From NCBI GenBank assembly GCA_026705025.1, contig JAPPBN010000045.1:186001-250000 (forward strand): 64,000 nt of DNA. The letters are read 5' to 3'. The stretch is from Bin125 sp026705025 (GTDB lineage Bacteria; Chloroflexota; Dehalococcoidia; Bin125). A program made the position numbers and the translations under genes. Below are positions 42,600 through 50,746 of this stretch, piece after piece. Numbering within the stretch: the first letter of the stretch is position 1; the number at the start of each line of letters is the position of its first letter. Under the pieces are notes generated by a model that saw nothing but the letters and a program-made list of their open reading frames with translations, had not been told where the DNA came from and made no database searches.

Positions 42600-44081
42600 C
42601 TATTCCGGAATCGTCACACGCTGCGGGCGGCGAGGCCGCACCCCGGCTTCCCGACCCTCATGGTATGCCGTCATGATCGCGTCGGCGAGCTTGTCGCTGT
42701 CGTGACGGTAGCGGTTGCCGGTGTCGACGATGTCCGCCTCGATGATCCGCAATCCGCTGGCCTGATCCGATCGATCGTCTGACGGCTCGACTCGTACTGG
42801 CTCCGACTTCCAGCCGCGAGGCAGTCTCGCCCGGCTGTTGCTGTTGGCGACGACCGCGTCAAACGGCAGACCGCCGATGTGGTCGGCGATCACGCGGACG
42901 TGGTCCTGAACCGAGAAATTGTCGGTCTCACCATGCTGCGTGGCGACGTTGGAGATGTAGAGCTTCATGGCCGCCGACTCCTGGAAGGCAATCCGCAGGT
43001 CGGGAACCAGCAGGTTGGGCAGGACCGAGGTGAACAGCGAGCCGGGTCCGACCACGATCAAATCCGCGTTGCGAATCGCATTGAGAGTTTCCGGGTATGC
43101 CGGCGGATGCTGCGGTTCGAGGTTCAACTGTGCGATTCGCTGTCCGGCTTCCGTGATCGACGATTCACCGCGAATCCGCTCGCCATCAGCCGTGACTGCG
43201 GCAAGTCGAATGTTCTCCAGAGTCGATGGGAGGATCTTGCCGCGCACGGCGAGGACGCGACCGGTCTCGTGAATCGCCTCTTCCATCGACCCAGCCACGT
43301 CCGACATCGCCACAATGAACAGGTTGCCGAAGGAGTGACCCTCGAGTCCGTTGCCCGATCCCTCAGGGAAGCGGTACTGGAAGAGGCGTGTCATCAGCGG
43401 CTCGGTTTCGGCCAGCGCGGCAATGCAGTTGCGCAGATCGCCAGGCGGAATGATGCCGAGATCGCGCCGCAGCCGTCCCGACGAACCGCCGTCGTCGGCG
43501 ACGCTGACCACGGCCGAGAGGTTGTCTGTGTACGCCTTGAGGCCGCGCAGCAGCACCGAGAGCCCGGTGCCGCCGCCCATGCAGACAATCCGGATGCCGC
43601 GACCGGCGAAACGTTGCCGGTGGAGCAGGTCAACCAGTGGCTCCTCGCCGCCGGCCCTGCTGTCCGAGGAACGAGCCGCGACGACCATGCCGGAAGTAAA
43701 TTTGCCGATGCCCACGCCAACGCACAGGATCGCCAGGCCGATCAGCACCGCGCCGCGCACGGCATACGGCAGAAACTGAAGCGTGATGTAGTAAAACGCG
43801 TCCGGCAACGTGACGGTCAAGTACAGCTCCCGAGCGAGGAATGAAACGCCGAGCCCCAGCAGCGCCATGCCAAAGAGCAGCAGGACGAACCAGCGCTTGA
43901 TTCCGATCCCCGGCGCGAGCCACTTGCGCAACTGCCACTCGGGACGCGAACCGTTGCCGCTGCCGTTCTCGCCGAGTCTGTCCGGCTTGGGACCGTTTCC
44001 TCGGCGGAGTCGGAACATAACGTCACTATAGTGCCGACGGAAGTGAAAGCGGTAGCTTAGGCGCTGCAGGATCGACTCCAT
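42600..44081 (-). CDS. yvcK: YvcK/CofD-family gluconeogenesis factor with N-terminal membrane segments
   Basis: About 493 residues. The CofD-like catalytic fold shows IVCMGGGTGLSVLLRGLKAY, VVSVADDGGSSGRLRRDLG, PGDLRNCIAAL, GHSFGNLFIVAM and VGPGSLFTSVLPNLLVP. Two helices (WFVLLLFGMALLGLGV and RGAVLIGLAILCVGVG) precede it, an arrangement seen in membrane-anchored homologues. YvcK is needed for growth on gluconeogenic substrates and for cell shape in Firmicutes. Three ATGs are possible: 44102, 44081 and 44018. None has a clear ribosome binding site; TATAGT six bases before 44018 hints at a leaderless shorter form. Confidence 0.88.
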   Translation of the reverse strand: MESILQRLSYRFHFRRHYSDVMFRLRRGNGPKPDRLGENGSGNGSRPEWQLRKWLAPGIGIKRWFVLLLFGMALLGLGVSFLARELYLTVTLPDAFYYITLQFLPYAVRGAVLIGLAILCVGVGIGKFTSGMVVAARSSDSRAGGEEPLVDLLHRQRFAGRGIRIVCMGGGTGLSVLLRGLKAYTDNLSAVVSVADDGGSSGRLRRDLGIIPPGDLRNCIAALAETEPLMTRLFQYRFPEGSGNGLEGHSFGNLFIVAMSDVAGSMEEAIHETGRVLAVRGKILPSTLENIRLAAVTADGERIRGESSITEAGQRIAQLNLEPQHPPAYPETLNAIRNADLIVVGPGSLFTSVLPNLLVPDLRIAFQESAAMKLYISNVATQHGETDNFSVQDHVRVIADHIGGLPFDAVVANSNSRARLPRGWKSEPVRVEPSDDRSDQASGLRIIEADIVDTGNRYRHDSDKLADAIMTAYHEGREAGVRPRRPQRVTIPE

Positions 44082-44120
44082 AGGCAATTGGCATCCAACC
44101 AACTAGACAGGAATCAAGCC

Positions 44121-45152
44121 ATGGAACAGCGACGATTTGGAAACAGCGATCTGGTCACCTCCGCAGTCGGATTCGGCACCTGGGAGATGAGCACGACGAT
44201 GTACGGCCACATCGACGTGGATGAGGCAGCACAGGCCGTCAATATGGCGATCGACCGCGGGATCACCCTCTTCGACACCGCCGAGGTCTACGGTCCGAAT
44301 CATTCGGAAGAACTGCTGGCCAAGGCGTTGGGCAACCGGCGCAACGAGATTGAGTTGGTGACCAAGGTTGGCTTCGAGTACGACGACCAGCCGCAGGTGA
44401 TTGGTCTCAACGCGAAGAAGCAACACATCATCGAGCACACCGAGGGCTGTCTGCGTCGGCTCAACACCGACTACGTTGACCTGATGTTGATCCACTGGCC
44501 CGACTTCAGTACTCCGATTGAGGAGACGATGGAGGGTCTCGAGGAACTCAAGCAGGCCGGCAAGATCCGCCACTACGGCGTCTCCAACTTCGATATCGAC
44601 ATGATGGAGGAGTGCCAGCGGCACGGGACGATCGTCGCCAACCAGGTCGGCTACCACATGTTCGACCGGCGAATGGAATCCCGAGTGCTGCCCTGGTGCA
44701 TGGCCAACGGCGTCGGCTTCATGTCATACGGATCGCTCGCCTTCGGTCTGCTGACCAATGCGTTCGGCCCGGATCACGAGTTCGGCGAGGGAGACTGGCG
44801 AGCCAACGGCGTCGCCTTCAACCTGCCGCTGTTCGAACGCGAACGTTTCCGCCAGGAGGTCGAGATCGCCAATCGTCTGGCCGTGCTGGCCGACGGATAC
44901 GGCAAGACCTGCGCCCAGCTCGGCATCGCCTGGGTCCTCGACCACCCCGGCGTCACCTGCGCCCTCGTCGGCATGCGCAACGAGCGTGAGCTCGAAGAGA
45001 ACGTCGCCGCCACCGACTGGAAGCTGACCGAAGAGATCCGCCGAGGGATCAACGAGATCTTCGACGATGTCGGCGTCCCGACCTACCAGAACCTGGACCA
45101 GGTCATCCACGTCGGCCGAGCCACCGGCCAGCGCCGAAACATTCGCGAATAG
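44121..45152 (+). CDS. aldo/keto reductase, first tandem copy
   Basis: A 343-residue NADPH-type aldo/keto reductase. The catalytic tetrad is Asp52, Tyr57 (FDTAEVYG), Lys82 (VTKVGF) and His125 (LIHWPD). AGGA stands about 8 bases before ATG 44121. It is a close paralogue of the next gene, identical over most of the first 60 residues. Its C terminus is about 14 residues longer (HVGRATGQRRNIRE). Third-base choice is less C-rich than in the second copy. The substrate is unknown; the pair lies divergent from yvcK. Confidence 0.93.
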   Translation: MEQRRFGNSDLVTSAVGFGTWEMSTTMYGHIDVDEAAQAVNMAIDRGITLFDTAEVYGPNHSEELLAKALGNRRNEIELVTKVGFEYDDQPQVIGLNAKKQHIIEHTEGCLRRLNTDYVDLMLIHWPDFSTPIEETMEGLEELKQAGKIRHYGVSNFDIDMMEECQRHGTIVANQVGYHMFDRRMESRVLPWCMANGVGFMSYGSLAFGLLTNAFGPDHEFGEGDWRANGVAFNLPLFERERFRQEVEIANRLAVLADGYGKTCAQLGIAWVLDHPGVTCALVGMRNERELEENVAATDWKLTEEIRRGINEIFDDVGVPTYQNLDQVIHVGRATGQRRNIRE

Positions 45153-45194
45153 CAGGCCTTCCCCGCTCTCACCGCTCCCCTCTCCCTCTGATCC

Positions 45195-45226
45195 CATCTC
45201 CCTTTGGGAGAGGGCTAGGGTGAGGG
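45195..45226 (+). repeat. class A palindromic repeat, copy 3
   Basis: TCTCCC and GGGAGA flank a TTT loop, followed by GGGCTAGGGTGAGGG. It lies 42 bases after the stop of the first aldo/keto reductase and 31 bases before the start of the second. The upstream flank CTGATCCC is shared with copy 5. Confidence 0.8.
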
Positions 45227-45257
45227 TCGGAAAACAAACAGCGGAAAGCAGCCAGCC

Positions 45258-46247
45258 ATGGAACAGCGACAATTCGGCAACACCGACCTCGTAGCCTCCG
45301 CCGTCGGATTCGGCACCTGGGAGATGAGCACCACGATGTACGGCCACATCGACGTCGATGAGGCCGCCCGCGCCGTCAACATGGCGATCGATCGCGGCAT
45401 CACCCTCTTCGACACCGCCGAGGTCTACGGCCCCTACCACTCCGAGGAGTTGCTCGCGAAAGCGCTGGGCAGTCGACGCAACGAAATCGTCCTCGTGACC
45501 AAGGTCGGCTTCGACTACGACGACACGCCCCAGGTCATCGGCCGCAACTCGAAGAAGGCACACATCATCGAGCACACGGATGATTGTCTGCGCCGCCTCA
45601 ACACCGACTTCGTCGACCTGATGCTGATCCACTGGCCCGACCATGACACGCCGATCGAAGAGACGATGGAAGGCCTAGAGGAGCTCAAGCAGAGCGGCAA
45701 GATCCGCCACTACGGCGTCTCGAACTTCAACATCGACATGATGGAAGAGTGCGAGAAGTACGGACACATCGCCGCCAACCAGGTTGGCTACAACATGTAC
45801 GACCGGCGGATGGAATCCCGCGTCCTGCCCTGGTGTCAGGCCAACGGAGTCGGCTACATGGCCTACGGCTCACTCGGCTTCGGCCTGCTGACCGGCGCAT
45901 TCACTCCCGAAACCACCTTCGAGGAGGGCGACTGGCGACGCAGCGGCAACGCCTTCAACCTGCCCCTCTTCCAGGAAGAGCACTTCCGCAAGGAGGTCGA
46001 AGTCACCAACCGCCTCGTCGAACTCGCCGACGGCTACAACAAGACCGTCGCCCAGCTCGCCCTCGCCTGGGTCCTCGACCATCCCGCCGTCTCCTGCGCG
46101 CTGGTGGGCATGAGGAACGAACGAGAGCTCGAAGAGAACGTCGCCGCCACTGACTGGAAACTCAACGAAGAGATCCGAACCGGAATCAACGAGATCTTCG
46201 ACGACGTCGGAGTCCCCACCTACCAGAACGCCCCGCAGGCCACATAG
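45258..46247 (+). CDS. aldo/keto reductase, second tandem copy
   Basis: A 329-residue paralogue of the preceding gene with the same tetrad, Asp52, Tyr57, Lys82 and His125. It is highly similar to about residue 315 (IFDDVGVPTYQN), then ends sooner with APQAT. ATG 45258 follows GGAAAG. A class A repeat separates the two genes. Divergence is greater in the substrate-loop part (HDTPIE versus FSTPIE, FTPETTFEEG versus FGPDHEFGEG), suggesting different substrate preference. Codons end in C more often than in the first copy. Confidence 0.93.
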   Translation: MEQRQFGNTDLVASAVGFGTWEMSTTMYGHIDVDEAARAVNMAIDRGITLFDTAEVYGPYHSEELLAKALGSRRNEIVLVTKVGFDYDDTPQVIGRNSKKAHIIEHTDDCLRRLNTDFVDLMLIHWPDHDTPIEETMEGLEELKQSGKIRHYGVSNFNIDMMEECEKYGHIAANQVGYNMYDRRMESRVLPWCQANGVGYMAYGSLGFGLLTGAFTPETTFEEGDWRRSGNAFNLPLFQEEHFRKEVEVTNRLVELADGYNKTVAQLALAWVLDHPAVSCALVGMRNERELEENVAATDWKLNEEIRTGINEIFDDVGVPTYQNAPQAT

Positions 46248-46275
46248 ATCGACCGACACTCCCGGCTGATGCCTG

Positions 46276-46310
46276 TTGACGACCCCTCCGTTATCAAGTA
46301 CGTTTGTACT
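46276..46310 (+). promoter_or_regulatory. candidate promoter with inverted repeat before the secreted orphan
   Basis: TTGACG at 46276-46281 is a good -35 hexamer; TACGTT 17 bases on is a poor -10. AGTAC and GTACT (46297-46301, 46306-46310) form an inverted repeat over the -10 position, which could be an operator. Confidence 0.28.
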
Positions 46311-46340
46311 GCATAAGCGTGAGGAAGGAGCAGTCGAGTC

Positions 46341-47147
46341 GTGGTCAATCGCTTAGTGCGCTCAGGGTTAACGGCAGTGGCACTTACCGCTGGCACCTTG
46401 CCAGCTTGGGGGCAGGTCACTCTTGAGCAACAAGATCAGGTCCCGTCTGAGGCTGTTGAGCGGGTTCGAGAGATAATCGACAATCTGCCCGACGACGACG
46501 AATGGAGCGACAATCGCTCTGTGTTCCAGCGGAAAGCAGTCGCCGTCTTGCGGGCGATCGAGCTCACAACAGGAGTGAGCGTTGATTGGAGCCGAGTTGA
46601 TCTGGCCAGCTCCAAGGTCCCGGTCAGGGAATTCCCATTCGTTAGTGGAACAGTGGCAGAAGCACTCGGAGTCTACGGCGAATGGACTGGATTGTTCGTT
46701 GTTGAAAGCCCGCTCGGCAAGATGTTCGCACTAAACCCCGACATATACGAGAGTGGTCGCACCTTCCGACGGGCTGTTCTTCAGGGGAGCCAACGAAGCC
46801 GCAGTCTGCTAGCTATGACAGAAGACGGTCGGTGGGCACCTGTGATCACCACCAGCATCGAGATTGAGGATGAGCAGGAGATTCAGATCGAGGCATTGCT
46901 GGAGCACGTCGACGAGGAACACTTGAGCGCAGCGTCCGATTTCCTATTGCATCTGGATGTCGGTGATGTCGTGGATTTCACCGGTTCCCTGGTCGATGGA
47001 CGCAAATTGCCGTTCGGACTGGCGCAGTACACAGGAGGAGGACTCGACTTTAGAGGGCCGACACACCCAGAAGGTCAGCGCCTTGCCAAAACGTTCACGT
47101 TTGTTTCCGTTGCGGCCATGCAGATGCTGCTTGGCCACAGCATCTGA
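46341..47147 (+). CDS. secreted protein of unknown function
   Basis: A 268-residue protein starting with GTG, with GGAAGGAG ten bases upstream. The N terminus, residues 1-24 (LVRSGLTAVALTAGTLPAWG), looks like a signal peptide with cleavage near WGQ. The mature part is acidic and mixed alpha/beta, with no recognised domain; ITTSIEIEDEQEIQIEALLE is a repeated acidic strand-like stretch. Codon choice appears less GC-rich than in the neighbours, which is compatible with transfer. It lies between a tandem reductase pair and gatB. Confidence 0.72.
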   Translation: MVNRLVRSGLTAVALTAGTLPAWGQVTLEQQDQVPSEAVERVREIIDNLPDDDEWSDNRSVFQRKAVAVLRAIELTTGVSVDWSRVDLASSKVPVREFPFVSGTVAEALGVYGEWTGLFVVESPLGKMFALNPDIYESGRTFRRAVLQGSQRSRSLLAMTEDGRWAPVITTSIEIEDEQEIQIEALLEHVDEEHLSAASDFLLHLDVGDVVDFTGSLVDGRKLPFGLAQYTGGGLDFRGPTHPEGQRLAKTFTFVSVAAMQMLLGHSI

Positions 47148-47183
47148 CGTCTTCTATGGCGAGGTGCGTTCCGCACTCCGTCG

Positions 47184-47202
47184 CCCCGTGCTTGACACGG
47201 GG
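47184..47202. repeat. class B hairpin with CTTGA loop, copy 1
   Basis: CCCCGTG, CTTGA, CACGGGG: a perfect 7-bp stem. GCCCAGAGC follows. It sits between the convergent 3' ends of the secreted orphan and gatB. Two further hairpins have the same loop with different, compensating stem bases. Confidence 0.72.
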
Positions 47203-47277
47203 CCCAGAGCACGACCCTTCGCTCGGGAGGCGGCGTGTCACCGTGCTCGGCCGTCGATAGCAGGGCCCGCCTGAGGG

Positions 47278-48756
47278 CTACTCGCTCAGCGCCGACACCA
47301 ACAACTCGGACGCCTGCGCCGGATTCGCCTGACCCCGCGAGTGCCGCATCACCTGACCGACCAGGTACTTCAGCGCCGCCTCTTTGCCCGTCCGATAGTC
47401 GTTGACCGCGTCGGGGTTGTCGCCGATCACCTGGTTGATGATCGGCGTCAGCGCGTCTTCCCCACTGATCTGCGCCAGGCCCTTGGCCTTGACGATCGTG
47501 GCGGGCTCGTCGCCGCTCTCATACATCGACTCAAAGACGGTCCTCGCCTGGCTGCGTGAGATATCGCCGCCGACAATCAGGCCGACCAGCTCGGCGATGT
47601 GCGCCGGCCGGATCGGCTGGTCCTCGAGGTCGGGATGCGACGGGTCCTTGTTGATCTGCGCGAACAGGTCGCCGGTAATCCAGTTGGCCGCCTCTTTGGC
47701 GTTGGCGGCGTCGCTGAGTGCGGCGATGGTCTGGTCGAAGTAGTCGGCCCGCGACGGCTCCTCCGTCAGCAGGCTCGCCTCAAAGTCGCCCAGGCCGTAG
47801 TCCGACTGGAAGCGGGCGCGGCGTTGCTCGGGCAGTTCGGGAAGCTGGCTGCGCAGGGACTCAACCTCTTCCCTGCTGATCGAGAGCGGCGGCAGGTCGG
47901 GCTCGGGGAAGTAGCGGTAGTCGTGGGCCTCTTCCTTCGATCGCTGCGAGAGCGTGATCTGTCGGTCCTCGTCCCAGCCCCGCGTCTCCTGGTCAATCGT
48001 CCCGCCCGAACGCAGCACCTCCGCCTGACGCTCAACCTCATGCTCAAGAGCGCTGTGCACGCCGCGGAACGAGTTCATGTTCTTGATCTCGACCTTGGCG
48101 CCCAACTCGGTCGTACCGACGGGACGGAGCGACACGTTGGCGTCGCAGCGGAACGATCCCTTCTCCATGTCAGCCGTCGAGACGCCCAGGTAGCGCAGGA
48201 TCTGTCGCAGCTTGACCAGGTACGTCCGGGCCTCGTCCGGCGAGCGCATGTCCGGCTCCGAGACGATTTCCATCAGCGGCACGCCCGAGCGGTTGACGTC
48301 GACCAGCGAGTACCGTTCGCCGGCCTCGTTCTCGCGATGCAGCAGGCGGGCCGTGTCCTCCTCCAGGTGCACGCGGGTGATCCCAATCCGCCGCTTGCCC
48401 AGATCATCGGTCTCGACGTCCATCCAGCCGCCCTCCGAGAGCGGCATGTCGTATTGCGAGATCTGGTAGCCCTTCATCAGGTCCGGATACGGGTAGTTCT
48501 TGCGGTCGAATTTGGACAGTTCCGGAATGGTCATGTTCAGCGCCAGCGCCGTGCGGATCGTCCACTCGACTGCCGTTCGGTTGATCACCGGCAGCGTGCC
48601 GGGCATGCCCAGGCAGAGCGGGCAAACCTCTGAGTTGGGTTCGGACGCGGCGTAATCGGCCGGACAGCGGCAGAACATCTTGCTCCGCGTGCGTAGCTGG
48701 CAGTGGACTTCAAGCCCGATGACGGTCTCAAATTCGGTGGTGGTTTCAGTGGTCAT
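47278..48756 (-). CDS. gatB: aspartyl/glutamyl-tRNA amidotransferase subunit B
   Basis: A 492-residue GatB, which phosphorylates and amidates Glu-tRNA(Gln) or Asp-tRNA(Asn) together with GatA and GatC. Seen are ETVIGLEVHCQLRTRSKMFC, the zinc-site region CPLCLGMPGTLPVIN, FDRKNYPYPDLMKGYQISQYD and the tRNA-binding C-terminal tail domain from about residue 340. Neither gatA nor gatC is adjacent, so the genes are dispersed. It is divergent from the SbcD-like gene. Confidence 0.96.
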   Translation of the reverse strand: MTTETTTEFETVIGLEVHCQLRTRSKMFCRCPADYAASEPNSEVCPLCLGMPGTLPVINRTAVEWTIRTALALNMTIPELSKFDRKNYPYPDLMKGYQISQYDMPLSEGGWMDVETDDLGKRRIGITRVHLEEDTARLLHRENEAGERYSLVDVNRSGVPLMEIVSEPDMRSPDEARTYLVKLRQILRYLGVSTADMEKGSFRCDANVSLRPVGTTELGAKVEIKNMNSFRGVHSALEHEVERQAEVLRSGGTIDQETRGWDEDRQITLSQRSKEEAHDYRYFPEPDLPPLSISREEVESLRSQLPELPEQRRARFQSDYGLGDFEASLLTEEPSRADYFDQTIAALSDAANAKEAANWITGDLFAQINKDPSHPDLEDQPIRPAHIAELVGLIVGGDISRSQARTVFESMYESGDEPATIVKAKGLAQISGEDALTPIINQVIGDNPDAVNDYRTGKEAALKYLVGQVMRHSRGQANPAQASELLVSALSE

Positions 48757-48840
48757 GATGGTCAGTGTAATCGCGGTCTGCTGCTAGTCTGCGTGAAGCA
48801 TTGCGCCGTGCGGGAGCGGCGACGGGGATGTGTGCGCTGC

Positions 48841-49680
48841 ATGAGTACTGACGTTTATTCGCCGCGAGCCGGGTTGTCGGAGGTATCGGAGGAGGTTCGC
48901 CCGCTGCGAATGCTGCACACCTCCGACGTGCACCTGGGCGCTTACACCTCGCAGCCCTGGAAGACAGATCGGGATGGATCCGAGTCGCTGGAACCGGCGC
49001 TCAAGGCGTTCCAACACGTGCTCGAACTCGGCGTCGAGGCAGATGTGGACGTCGTCGCGATCGCCGGCGATTTCTTCGATCACGTCCGCGTCAAGCGTCC
49101 CTATGTCGAAGTCACCGGCGAGCTGATGGAGGCCGTCGGCCGGCCCGTCGTCGTCCTGCCCGGCAACCACGACCCGCACATGCCCGAGGGCATCTACGAG
49201 AAGTTCGCCGACGCCTTCCCCGCCAACGTGCACATCATCGCCTCGGCCGAGGGCGAGCTCATCCTGCTCGAAGAGCACGGCGTCCAGTTCTGGGGTCAGG
49301 CGCACGAGAGCTACAACGACTTCTCCCCGGCTTCGGCCCAGCCCGCCTGGGCGAACGGCTCCGACCGGTACGTCTGGCGCGTGGCCATGGCCCACGGTTA
49401 CTACGTGGGAACTGGAGAGTCGCGCTACTCCTACCAGATCCACTCCACAGAAATTCAATCGCTCGGCGCCGACTACGTCGCCCTGGGCCATATCGACGTG
49501 CACGAGGGAGTCGGCGACGGTACCGTCCCCGCCTACTACCCCGGCGCCCCGCGCCACTCCGGTGGAGCCACAATCGTCGACTTCAGCGCCGAGGGCGTCG
49601 TCGTCCGCCACGAGCTCCACGACGGAGCCGAATCAGACCCCCAGACCGCCAACCCAATGCTCGCCGCCCGCCTCCACTAG
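48841..49680 (+). CDS. SbcD/Mre11-like calcineurin-type phosphoesterase
   Basis: A 279-residue metallophosphoesterase of the DNA-repair nuclease type. Metal motifs in order are HTSDVHLGAY near residues 26-35, AGDFFDH near 77-83, PGNHDPHMPEG near 105-115, then MAHGYYV and GHIDVHEG. It is short and ends after the catalytic domain, lacking the SbcD capping and SbcC-binding regions. No sbcC is adjacent. ATG 48841 gives a clean N terminus; no strong ribosome binding site is seen. DNA or nucleotide phosphodiesterase activity is likely. Confidence 0.87.
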   Translation: MSTDVYSPRAGLSEVSEEVRPLRMLHTSDVHLGAYTSQPWKTDRDGSESLEPALKAFQHVLELGVEADVDVVAIAGDFFDHVRVKRPYVEVTGELMEAVGRPVVVLPGNHDPHMPEGIYEKFADAFPANVHIIASAEGELILLEEHGVQFWGQAHESYNDFSPASAQPAWANGSDRYVWRVAMAHGYYVGTGESRYSYQIHSTEIQSLGADYVALGHIDVHEGVGDGTVPAYYPGAPRHSGGATIVDFSAEGVVVRHELHDGAESDPQTANPMLAARLH

Positions 49681-49714
49681 CCGCCCCTTGCTCCGCAAAG
49701 ATCGTCTCTCTACT

Positions 49715-49747
49715 CCCTCTCCCTCTGGGAGAGGGCTGGGGTGAGGG
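49715..49747 (+). repeat. class A palindromic repeat, copy 4
   Basis: CCCTCTCCC and GGGAGAGGG around TCT, then CTGGGGTGAGGG. It starts 34 bases after the stop of the SbcD-like gene and points the same way. Confidence 0.82.
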
Positions 49748-49834
49748 CCCCTCCGCCAACCACGACACAACAACACCGAACACTCATTCTCTAAAGTAAG
49801 CAGAACACATGTCCTCTACGGAAAGGGTCCTCTC

Positions 49835-50446
49835 ATGCACATCCCGCCCAGACGCCGCCGCCGCGCCCTCCGCATCCACCACCTCATCCAGCGAGGACTC
49901 TCCCAACAACAGGTTGCCGAAAAGCTCGAAATCTCCAGAGCCACCGTCCGCGCCGACCTCCAACTGATCGAGACCCACTGGAGCCGCATCGCCGCCCCGG
50001 CCGCCGACGACCTCCTGCTCCAGTCGCTCCAGCTGCTCCGCATCCGCCTCTCCCGCGCGATCAAACGCGACCCCGTCGCCCGCAACGCCAACCGCCTCAC
50101 GCCGGTCGAACACCTACACGCCCATAACGCCCAGGAGACCCAGCTCAACGGCCTCGCCCGCGAGATCCGCCGCACCGTCCGCCAGGTCCAGCTCCGGGCC
50201 GAACAACGACCCGACCAACCGGATCTGTTCGACGAACAGCCGCAAGAATCATCGGAAACCATGACCAAATTGACCAAAATTGCACCCCCCAATTCCACGA
50301 TCTCCAGTCCACAGCAGGAGATCGTCCCCGATCAGGCCCCGGAAGAAAAAATTCCCGCAGAATCCATCCGTCCCCCGGTCAAACTCCCCCGTCCAACCCG
50401 CAACGGCGCCAAACCCAACCCAATCCAGGCGCCGGCCGCCGGCTAA
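49835..50446 (+). CDS. helix-turn-helix protein with proline-rich tail
   Basis: A 203-residue protein. Residues 5-12 are basic. Residues 14-45 form a helix-turn-helix (LIQRGLSQQQVAEKLEISRA), of the type found in resolvase-like, sigma-region-4 or terminase-small-subunit proteins. A Leu/Arg-rich helical middle (residues 50-125) could dimerise. The last 75 residues are Pro/Gln/Glu-rich and probably disordered. GGAAAGGG stands about 7 bases before the ATG. It lies between class A repeats 4 and 5. A DNA-binding role is likely; targets are unknown. Confidence 0.72.
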   Translation: MHIPPRRRRRALRIHHLIQRGLSQQQVAEKLEISRATVRADLQLIETHWSRIAAPAADDLLLQSLQLLRIRLSRAIKRDPVARNANRLTPVEHLHAHNAQETQLNGLAREIRRTVRQVQLRAEQRPDQPDLFDEQPQESSETMTKLTKIAPPNSTISSPQQEIVPDQAPEEKIPAESIRPPVKLPRPTRNGAKPNPIQAPAAG

Positions 50447-50475
50447 CGCAAGCTCCGTCCCTGCTCCCTTCTGAT

Positions 50476-50509
50476 CCCCTCTCCCCGAGGGAGAGGGTTA
50501 GGGTGAGGG
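50476..50509 (+). repeat. class A palindromic repeat, copy 5
   Basis: CCCCTCTCCC, CGA, GGGAGAGGG, then TTAGGGTGAGGG, the most regular copy. It starts 30 bases after the HTH-gene stop. The upstream CTGATCCC flank matches copy 3. Confidence 0.82.
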
Positions 50510-50523
50510 CCTTCCCTTCCGAT

Positions 50524-50567
50524 GCCCCGCACTTGCCTGCCCCTGGCTTGAACAGGGGATGCGGGGC
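50524..50567. repeat. class B hairpin, copy 2, with a nested 23-nt insert
   Basis: The outer stem is GCCCCGCA with TGCGGGGC. Its loop, CTTG then A, is split by a 23-base unit at 50536-50558 that itself forms CCCCTG, GCTTGAA, CAGGGG. Removing the unit leaves a perfect CTTGA hairpin followed by CCAGACC, matching the copy at 47184. Confidence 0.7.
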
Positions 50568-50746
50568 CCAGACCGCGATCTTCATACGCAGAACCCGCGT
50601 ATGCCTCTGTCTGACCGCCATCAAGATCTCGTCTCCCCGCCGAGCGCCCCGCCTCAACGGAACCGGAGCCGCCCCCCCAGCCCGTAACCTTCCCCGCACG
50701 TAAACTCGCACCTAGCCTGACTACAACCGATGAGACAGGAGACCCC

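Larger units (their letters stand above)
50447..50746. other. 300-base intergenic region with class A and nested class B repeats
   Basis: Class A copy 5 lies at 50476-50509 and an interrupted class B hairpin at 50524-50567. Bases 50568-50720 show no gene, although short open frames exist on both strands. AGGAGA five bases before the GTG at 50747 serves the AcuI-like gene. Confidence 0.7.
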
